Shown here in pieces: positions 7,101-11,037 of a stretch of DNA of 11,037 nucleotides (the first letter of the stretch is position 1; each line of letters begins with the position of its first letter). Origin of the DNA: Bacteriovoracaceae bacterium UBA4097 (lineage in GTDB: Bacteria > Bdellovibrionota > Bacteriovoracia > Bacteriovoracales > Bacteriovoracaceae); NCBI GenBank assembly GCA_002381765.1, contig DFXX01000080.1, positions 5,619 through 16,655 on the forward strand. Reading direction: 5' to 3'. A model generated the notes under the pieces. It was not told where the DNA came from, did not search any database, and saw nothing but the letters and a program-made list of their open reading frames with translations. Both the position numbers and the translations under genes were made by a program.

Positions 7101-7271
7101 AATAATATCACCGGTGACATAGTAGCCACTGGAGGGATTCTGCATAGTAAAAGAATTGCTGGCCGGTCGATGATCTGAGATGAGCCCGCTTTTACTGGCA
7201 GTTTCCTTCACCTGACAGGAAGCCAGTAAGCTAAATAGGGTGAATGTGATAATCCTAATCATAATATTCAT
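4098..7271 (-). CDS. large Ig-like repeat lipoprotein with C-terminal ConA-like domain
   Basis: 1057 residues. A lipoprotein signal peptide ends in the lipobox L16-A-S-C19, with Gln at +2, which favours outer-membrane sorting. Seven Ig-like repeats of about 115-138 residues follow, starting near residues 36, 155, 280, 405, 535, 658 and 778. They share a P..GTY..GD.I...L.F opening, a P.L.L.IG strand, a Y.SG.G...L.F.Y strand pair and an Asp-rich loop of DxDxDG type. Residues about 895-1057 resemble a concanavalin-A/LamG-like domain, with a C926/C931 pair and an ending GEVIMIDGNLS....I..YL..KY typical of such domains. This design suits a surface adhesin or ligand-binding stalk anchored by lipid; the ligand is unknown. 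The repeats resemble bacterial Ig-like/SwmB-type repeats. ATG 7271 has only a weak GAG-type binding site; ATG 7262, three codons in, is an alternative start. Confidence 0.9.
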   Translation of the reverse strand: MNIMIRIITFTLFSLLASCQVKETASKSGLISDHRPASNSFTMQNPSSGYYVTGDIINFTLNFPYPVTVDTAGGTPGLALTIGSTARVASYVSGTGTKSLNFRYTVLSADNDNDGITFQSIALNGGTLTFDNQGVTENCSTSIGPKTFAGVIIDNTGPTVSGFALATLPGFYNVGEKISFTVSFNEPVFVTGTPSLLLGFTTPASSTGSAVYSGGSGSSTLQFTYTILNHQADIDGYTINNNINLNAGTIKDSTGNNASLDLSPYRAAVVAATANVRFDGRLPYVVSVTPPANGTYSSATNLDVTLEFDRAVVISGATLPYLTITIGAIPRQATYLSGSGSNTLIFRYVTVPGDSDPNGIAITPSIIPNGGAIAGQAAPTTSYFTNALNNVLSIPSTAGVLVNAVQPAPVSASRNTDITTRMWGGGTDNIWIIDQQLLITVSFNTNIEVVQISGTPYLPITIGSTVRNAPYLSGGSGTGSSLVFAYTIQEGDLDTDGSINLGTIVLNGGTITDNTNTNASLTIPNPVLTNTMVDGVRPTITSVTPANAGTYSTVTGNNHLNMIFVVNWSEAVNYSSTAPAGAYFTLDIGGTTVNAIHTGVNDNIAISHRPSTLASTNDSDGITTGLTMSGSATIRDRAGNAATVLTFTPPATNNIFVDTTAPTVTNVVAPANKTYARGEKIEFMLTFSEAVSTNLNTGYPRISMMVGGNTRYLTPVTAGSSLTHAFSYEVVSGDLDTDGVTLGNTIQINGTGTIIDIARNPVSGTFSLPITTGIIVDGDPATVTGVTAPASGTYVSGDILDVVLTFNEAVTVTGSPLIVSNAQTGNIEFEYVTAPSSNTVTFRYTVKNTDFDFDGLTSISSISLNGGTIIGANTIPASTTFTTTSLASVYLSYPGIKVWSRSDITNRAAEGTIAITSASGPVTEPCGFGTCRTFNGAATFELSTTYLGVRTVFIVFETVNPAANYTIATGLNLAASGSSYNLVTGYAGSLDGAPLPASNLSPGLTHVLQLNFGTPTNLSGSIIDGSFRGAIGEVIMIDGNLSGSHLGEIQSYLMQKY
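4101..4589 (-). other. probable concanavalin-A-like (LamG-type) domain
   Basis: Residues about 895-1057 of the large lipoprotein. The pattern G-IGEVIMIDGNLSG...LGEIQSYLMQKY matches the closing strand and helix of bacterial ConA-like lectin/glucanase-fold domains, which usually end in YL..KY. CGFGTC (926-931) could form a disulfide. In this fold family the domain commonly binds carbohydrate or protein; no ligand residues can be assigned here. Confidence 0.6.
4602..7166 (-). repeat. seven tandem Ig-like protein repeats
   Basis: Residues about 36-890 of the lipoprotein. The Asp-rich loops mark the period: residues 109-116 (ADNDNDGI), 230-237 (HQADIDGY), 353-360 (GDSDPNGI), 491-498 (GDLDTDGS), 615-622 (STNDSDGI), 733-740 (GDLDTDGV) and 849-856 (TDFDFDGL). 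The spacings are 121, 123, 138, 124, 118 and 116 residues. Copies have diverged at DNA level, so this is an old duplication rather than a recombining satellite. The loops resemble calcium-binding Asp loops of extracellular beta-domains. Confidence 0.85.
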
Positions 7272-7374
7272 CTCATAGCTCTATCGACCTTTTGGGGGGC
7301 GGAATTTAAGCTATTCGCTGGGGATGTTCATTGGAGTTTTTTGCCTAGCTAAAGCTTTTTTCCTGGGGAGAGTG

Positions 7375-7389
7375 ATGGGTTTAGAATAG
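7375..7389 (+). promoter_or_regulatory. possible 4-codon leader reading frame (M-G-L-E-stop)
   Basis: ATG 7375 sits 4 bases after a strong GGGGAG (7365-7370). The frame stops at TAG 7387-7389, leaving only TTTG before the ATG of the lipoprotein gene at 7394. That gene has no binding site of its own at normal distance, so reinitiation after this minicistron is a possible route. The functional role is inference; it could be coincidence. Confidence 0.3.
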
Positions 7390-7393
7390 TTTG

Positions 7394-8107
7394 ATGAAGC
7401 TACTTTTGATCCTTTCTTTGATGAGTTTAGTCAGTTGTGCCACTAAGTATGTGGTACCAGGTAACCGTTTTATTACTCCGGAAACTCAGGGCGGTGCCTT
7501 TCGAGGCCAGGTGGAAATTCAAGTAACTCAAGGTCAGCAACTTACCATCGATACCGCACAGGGCTCAATCGAGGAGGGTGTGCTTTATCAGGAAATACCC
7601 CGAACCGGATTTCTTTATTCCAATTCATTCTTTGAGAGCCTGGATTTAATCTGGTCTCATATAGGGTCCGGCAATTCCATGTTAGGTGGAAAGTTTCAAT
7701 TTATAGGAGCCTCCCGTACTGGGAATGGCGCCGGTCATAAACTGGCCCTCGCGGCCTTGATAGGCGGCAATGAACATGAAACCGATGATGAGAGTATTCA
7801 ATTTAAGTTAGGTGGTCAGGAAGTCATGCTAATTTACGGCTACCGAATTAATGAAAATGTTCTTCCTTATGTGGGTCTCTCACGCAGCACTTATAATTTT
7901 GAGGGTAGAATCAGAATGCCTGGAACCAGCCTTAATGGAAAAGAGCCCAAACTTGATACTACCATCAATGCTTTAAACGGCGGGCTGGAGCTCTCCTATA
8001 ATGCTTTCTTTGTTAAACTCGAAGGCAGCTTTCAGCAGTTAATTACAACCGATACTAAAGACAAGACAGGCTTTTTGGTCGGTTATTCCCTGGGTTTTAG
8101 CTGGTAG
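7394..8107 (+). CDS. beta-rich outer-membrane lipoprotein, unknown function
   Basis: 237 residues from ATG 7394. A TTG at 7391 is in frame immediately upstream but less likely. Lys2, a hydrophobic stretch and the lipobox L12-V-S-C15 mark a lipoprotein. The mature part alternates polar and hydrophobic residues (for example QEVMLIYGYRI, LPYVGLSRSTYNF and FFVKLEGSFQQLI) and ends GYSLGFSW, with a terminal aromatic as in outer-membrane beta-barrels. I read it as a small barrel or barrel-like envelope protein with a lipidated N-terminus; no named family is recognised. It is divergent from the large repeat lipoprotein, with a 122-base gap between the start codons, and 73 bases upstream of the next outer-membrane gene. 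The binding site is unusual: GGGGAG lies about 23 bases upstream, in front of a 4-codon reading frame. Confidence 0.75.
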   Translation: MKLLLILSLMSLVSCATKYVVPGNRFITPETQGGAFRGQVEIQVTQGQQLTIDTAQGSIEEGVLYQEIPRTGFLYSNSFFESLDLIWSHIGSGNSMLGGKFQFIGASRTGNGAGHKLALAALIGGNEHETDDESIQFKLGGQEVMLIYGYRINENVLPYVGLSRSTYNFEGRIRMPGTSLNGKEPKLDTTINALNGGLELSYNAFFVKLEGSFQQLITTDTKDKTGFLVGYSLGFSW

Positions 8108-8129
8108 AGTGATCATCTTTTGCCTGTGT

Positions 8130-8151
8130 TTGAGCCAATTCATTGACTCAA
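8130..8151. promoter_or_regulatory. 22-bp near-perfect dyad over the -35 and spacer, candidate operator
   Basis: The arms TTGAGcCAAT (8130-8139) and ATTGaCTCAA (8142-8151) pair at 9 of 10 positions around a 2-base centre. The dyad covers the -35 box and most of the promoter spacer and stops just before the TACAAT box. The 2-base centre is too tight for a good RNA hairpin, so a dimeric DNA-binding protein is the more natural reading. The regulator is not identifiable here. Confidence 0.5.
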
Positions 8152-8158
8152 TTACAAT
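8130..8158 (+). promoter_or_regulatory. sigma70-like promoter of the PorV-like gene
   Basis: TTGAGC (8130-8135, 4 of 6) and TACAAT (8153-8158, 5 of 6) have exactly 17 bases between them. Transcription would begin around 8165, just at the ribosome binding site of the TTG start at 8181. That would make the two ATG codons at 8157 and 8160 unusable on this transcript. Read by eye, not measured. Confidence 0.5.
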
Positions 8159-8161
8159 GAT

Positions 8162-8170
8162 GGGGAGGAG
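8162..8170 (+). promoter_or_regulatory. ribosome binding site supporting the TTG start at 8181
   Basis: GGGGAGGAG, 10 bases before TTG 8181. The upstream candidates (GTG 8109, ATG 8157, ATG 8160) have nothing comparable. Starting at TTG also gives a clean signal peptide. Confidence 0.6.
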
Positions 8171-8180
8171 ATTCTCCAAT

Positions 8181-9284
8181 TTGAAATTACTTCACTTACT
8201 CTTATTCACCATTCTTTTGTCGTTTCCGAGGATTGGATCTGCGAAGTTGGATTTTGAAGATCATGCCTTTCCTGAATTTGTGACTTCGGCGCGAGCTCTG
8301 GCCATGGGGAATGCTTATATTTGTAAAGTGGATGATGCCTGGTCAGCTTTCTATAATCCAGCAGGGTTGGGTACAGTCAGAAAACCTCAGTTTCACCTGC
8401 TTAATCTTCACCTTGAGGCGAGCAATGGTCTAATGGATGTCATTGGAGATGGCCCTGCCTATAAAATACCTACTAAATATTTAGACTCCTATGATCCTGA
8501 AGAAATGCGCTCTTCCCTGGCCGAGAATCAAGGTGTCCTTACTCATTCTCGCGTGAACCTCTTTCCAAACTTTACTCTAAGAGGACTTACTCTGGGGTAT
8601 CTCTACTCTCAAAGAAATCGCGCGATCATCAATGATGATGCTGCCAATCGCTTTGAGATTGCTGAGAGAAAAGATCATGGTCCCGTAATGGCGCTCAATG
8701 CCTCACTCTTTGGAGGTATCGTTAAGTTAGGAGCTTCTGCAGTTTATTTGATCAGAAAAGATCTCAATACCTCATTTGGTCCAACTGATCAGATCAATAT
8801 CAGTGAGAATGATTTCCAATTTGGTAAGAGCTTACAAGTTACTGCAGGAGCACGAGTGACCTTGCCTGCCACCTATCTTCCAACTTTTTCTGCCGTTTTA
8901 AGAAATGCTACCAATAATGATTTTGAAGCGGCCGATCTGGGTGGATTGCCCGATCGAATTAAGCAGACCGTGGATGTGGGAGTCTCCATCACACCACAAA
9001 TTGGCAAAATGAGTAGAATTCATTTAGAGGTCAATCTTAAGGATCTGGGTAATCAGTACGACTCAGATGCTAAGAGACGCCTTGCCGCAGGTATGGAGCT
9101 GGATATCAGCCGCCGGATCTTTGTGAGGGCCGGTTATGGCGATGGCTGGGGCTCTGGAGGGATTGGAGTTCGCTCGCGAACCTTTATCATGGACCTCACC
9201 ACTTATGCGGTAGATCGCTCCCTGGATGGTTTCCGTGAAGAAGAGGACCGTAGATGGGTGTTATCACTATCCTCGGGTTTCTGA
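8181..9284 (+). CDS. PorV/OmpP1-like outer-membrane beta-barrel protein
   Basis: 367 residues from TTG 8181. The signal peptide is about 21 residues (Lys2, a Leu/Phe-rich core, cleavage probably after IGSA). The mature N-terminal region holds SARALAMGNAY (36-46), then DDAW and FYNPAGLG (57-64). This is the hallmark of PorV/UPF0164/FadL-OmpP1-like barrels, where the segment reads ARALAMGGA...DDasA.fyNPAGL. Long amphipathic strands follow, and the protein ends WVLSLSSGF with the terminal Phe used by the Bam machinery. Members of this group act as hydrophobic-compound channels or secretion-accessory barrels; which applies here is unknown. The upstream in-frame starts (GTG 8109, ATG 8157 or 8160) lack binding sites, while TTG has GGGGAGGAG, so I chose it. 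If ATG 8157 is used the protein gains eight residues. It appears to have its own promoter despite following the small lipoprotein gene closely. Confidence 0.8.
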   Translation: MKLLHLLLFTILLSFPRIGSAKLDFEDHAFPEFVTSARALAMGNAYICKVDDAWSAFYNPAGLGTVRKPQFHLLNLHLEASNGLMDVIGDGPAYKIPTKYLDSYDPEEMRSSLAENQGVLTHSRVNLFPNFTLRGLTLGYLYSQRNRAIINDDAANRFEIAERKDHGPVMALNASLFGGIVKLGASAVYLIRKDLNTSFGPTDQINISENDFQFGKSLQVTAGARVTLPATYLPTFSAVLRNATNNDFEAADLGGLPDRIKQTVDVGVSITPQIGKMSRIHLEVNLKDLGNQYDSDAKRRLAAGMELDISRRIFVRAGYGDGWGSGGIGVRSRTFIMDLTTYAVDRSLDGFREEEDRRWVLSLSSGF

Positions 9285-9368
9285 TCAAACTAGATACTTT
9301 TTTCTTTCAACTTCCCTTTAATACCAATTTTTGCTAAATAGAGCTTTCCGCTTAGAAGGTTCTAATCC

Positions 9369-9388
9369 TTCCACTCATCAGAGTGAAA
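9369..9388. promoter_or_regulatory. short dyad upstream of the radical SAM gene
   Basis: CACTC (9372-9376), ATCA loop, GAGTG (9381-9385), extended by TT/AA pairs across one mismatch. It lies 10 bases before the AGGAG binding site at 9399-9403. It could be a leader hairpin or operator. Nothing else convincing is visible in the 9285-9408 gap: no GC-rich terminator after the outer-membrane gene and no promoter I would defend. Confidence 0.3.
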
Positions 9389-9408
9389 CAAATTATTCAG
9401 GAGCCCCC

Positions 9409-11037
9409 ATGGCCTCAAAAAATCCTTATGCTTCCTTTTTAGAAAAAGTTGAAAAGCCTGCCAGATATATTGGAGGAGAACACTTTGTCGTTAAAAAGAA
9501 CTGGGATACGGCCATTAGCCGTGTAGCTTTGGGCTTTCCTGACACCTATGAAATTGGAATGAGCCATCTAGGAATGAAGATTCTTTATGATGAAATCAAT
9601 CAGCACGAAGGTCTTCTGGCCGAAAGATGTTTTGCTCCTTGGGTAGATATGGAAAAGGAGATCAGAAGTCGTGATCTTCATCTCGTCTCACTGGAAAATT
9701 TTAAACCGCTTAAAGATTTTCATATCGTGGGTTTCTCTCTTCAGTATGAGATGAGTTACTCCAACATTCTTAATATGCTTGATATGGGTGGAATTTCCAT
9801 CTGGACCAAGGATCGCAGAGAAGATGAGCCCTTTGTTATCTGTGGGGGACCGTGTGCCACTCATCCAGAGCCACTTGCTCCTTTCATGGATTTTGTGGTG
9901 GTGGGCGACGGCGAAAAGCTCTTTGCTCGAGTTGCTCACTTTGTGGGTGAGGCCCGTGCGCAAGGGCTTAAGCGAGATGAAATTCTTTTTGAGCTAGCTA
10001 AATGGAAAGGCATTTATGTGCCTAAGTTTTATGATACTGCCATCGATCCCATGACCCAGATGGAAGTGGTGACTGGTCCCAAACCTGAATTTGTCGGCGC
10101 TCTTCCAGAAAGAGTTGAGCGCTACTTTGTGGATAACCTCGCAAATTATCCATTTCCCACTAAATCTCCCATCCCCCATATGACGGCAATCTTTGATAGA
10201 TTTTCCGTTGAACTTGCTCGTGGATGTACCGAAGGCTGCCGCTTCTGCCAGGCGGGTATGATCTACCGGCCGGTACGAGAAAGAAATCCTGAAAACGTAG
10301 TTCAGATGATGATGGATGGTCTCAAAAATGGTGGCTTTGATGAAGCCTCGCTTACTTGTCTCTCCACTGCTGATTATTCTGCAGTCACACCCTTAGTAAT
10401 TGAACTCTTGGATAAACTTCATAAGGAAAATGCGACTCTGGGAATATCTTCTTTAAGAGCTTATGGTCTTGATGAGAGAATCTTAGATAAGCTCGCTGAA
10501 GTCAAAAATAGCTCACTAACTTTTGCTCCGGAAGCCGGATCACAGAGGATGAGAGATGTAATTAATAAAAACGTCTCTGAAGAAGATCTTCTAAAAACTG
10601 CTGAAAGTGTCTTCTCACGAGGATGGACCAAGATGAAGCTCTACTTCATGATTGGTCTACCTACTGAAGAAGACGAAGATGTGATTGCGATCATGGAGAC
10701 CGCCGCTAAGGCCCGCAGAAAGGCCACCGAGTGTGGTGTTAGAAATCCCACTATCAATGTTTCCGTCTCTTCATTTGTTCCTAAGCCTCATACTCCCTTT
10801 CAATGGGGAAGCATGATTACACTGCCGGAGATTGAGAGAAAGCAGAATCTTCTTAAGGATCACGCTGAGAGGCATCGCCTTAATTTTAGAAAACATTATT
10901 CAAAAATCTCATATCTTGAGGGCATTGTTGCTCGAGGTGATCGTCGTATTGCCAATATGATCTATGCGGCCTGGAGTAAGGGAGCGCGCTTTGATGGTTG
11001 GGACGATACCTTCAACTATAATCTTTGGATTGAGTGT
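9409..11037 (+). CDS. TIGR03960-family B12-binding-like/radical SAM protein, 3' truncated
   Basis: 543 codons are open to the window edge. ATG 9409 has AGGAG (9399-9403) 5 bases upstream. The N-terminal half resembles the B12-binding-like domain of MiaB-type radical SAM relatives: FPDTYEIGMSHLG, then C145-GGPCATHPEPLAPF and VGDGE (165-169). The radical SAM core follows, with C273-x3-C277-x2-C280 (RGCTEGCRFCQAG) ligating the [4Fe-4S] cluster that cleaves S-adenosylmethionine. FAPEAGS (E375) and GLPTEED (416-422) are further core strands. The order and wording match the family named rSAM_fuse_unch (TIGR03960). Full-length members are longer and often carry a fused DUF2344/TIGR03936 domain, which would lie beyond the edge. 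No reaction has been established for the family that I know of; neighbours are often RNA-metabolism genes. It is likely cytoplasmic. Confidence 0.92.
   Translation, partial: MASKNPYASFLEKVEKPARYIGGEHFVVKKNWDTAISRVALGFPDTYEIGMSHLGMKILYDEINQHEGLLAERCFAPWVDMEKEIRSRDLHLVSLENFKPLKDFHIVGFSLQYEMSYSNILNMLDMGGISIWTKDRREDEPFVICGGPCATHPEPLAPFMDFVVVGDGEKLFARVAHFVGEARAQGLKRDEILFELAKWKGIYVPKFYDTAIDPMTQMEVVTGPKPEFVGALPERVERYFVDNLANYPFPTKSPIPHMTAIFDRFSVELARGCTEGCRFCQAGMIYRPVRERNPENVVQMMMDGLKNGGFDEASLTCLSTADYSAVTPLVIELLDKLHKENATLGISSLRAYGLDERILDKLAEVKNSSLTFAPEAGSQRMRDVINKNVSEEDLLKTAESVFSRGWTKMKLYFMIGLPTEEDEDVIAIMETAAKARRKATECGVRNPTINVSVSSFVPKPHTPFQWGSMITLPEIERKQNLLKDHAERHRLNFRKHYSKISYLEGIVARGDRRIANMIYAAWSKGARFDGWDDTFNYNLWIEC

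Noticed and set aside
4602..7166. Repeats as a CRISPR array or recombining DNA satellite
   Set aside because: The periodicity is at protein level, 350-415 bases per unit, with diverged DNA and an intact reading frame.
9688..10179. Minus-strand and alternate-frame open stretches inside the radical SAM gene
   Set aside because: They are shadows of a continuous 543-codon frame with family motifs throughout.

Overview
The window looks like chromosomal DNA from a diderm, moderately AT-rich bacterium. It encodes two lipobox lipoproteins, and two envelope proteins that end in an aromatic residue as outer-membrane beta-barrels do. The gene set (leucine dehydrogenase, a TIGR03960-type radical SAM protein, a CNNM/CorC protein and a large Ig-like repeat lipoprotein) would suit a Bdellovibrio/Bacteriovorax-type predatory bacterium. 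That placement is inference from gene content and style, not a database result. I saw no tRNA, rRNA, CRISPR array, transposase, integrase or phage gene. No gene-free stretch exceeds about 175 bases.

Layout. Positions 1-834 hold the 3' part of a CNNM/CorC-type CBS-domain protein, followed after 5 bases by a thioredoxin-reductase-like flavoprotein (840-1832), probably in one operon. The flavoprotein converges on, and overlaps by 8 bases, a small plant-type [2Fe-2S] ferredoxin on the minus strand (1825-2121). A short divergent control region (2122-2230) separates the ferredoxin from leucine dehydrogenase (2231-3340). That region contains a perfect inverted repeat around a TATAAA box. Leucine dehydrogenase ends in a strong intrinsic terminator.

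Next come two small hydrophilic genes of unknown function in tandem (3512-3742 and 3754-4077), each with a good ribosome binding site. They converge on a 1057-residue minus-strand lipoprotein (4098-7271) across a bidirectional hairpin. The lipoprotein has seven Ig-like repeats, each carrying an Asp-rich DxDxDG-type loop, followed by a probable concanavalin-A-like domain.

Divergent from it is a smaller lipoprotein resembling a beta-barrel (7394-8107). Then comes a PorV/OmpP1-like outer-membrane protein (8181-9284), whose own promoter overlaps a near-perfect 22-bp dyad. The window closes with the first 543 codons of a TIGR03960-type radical SAM protein (9409 to the edge).

Functionally there are three groups: redox and amino-acid metabolism on the left, envelope and surface proteins in the middle and right, and a B12-binding-like/radical SAM enzyme at the right edge. 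I found no convincing new multi-gene system. The items most worth pursuing are the two regulatory dyads, the CxxC flavoprotein that lacks the usual NADPH signature and lies beside a ferredoxin, the repeat lipoprotein, and the unrecognised small-gene pair.
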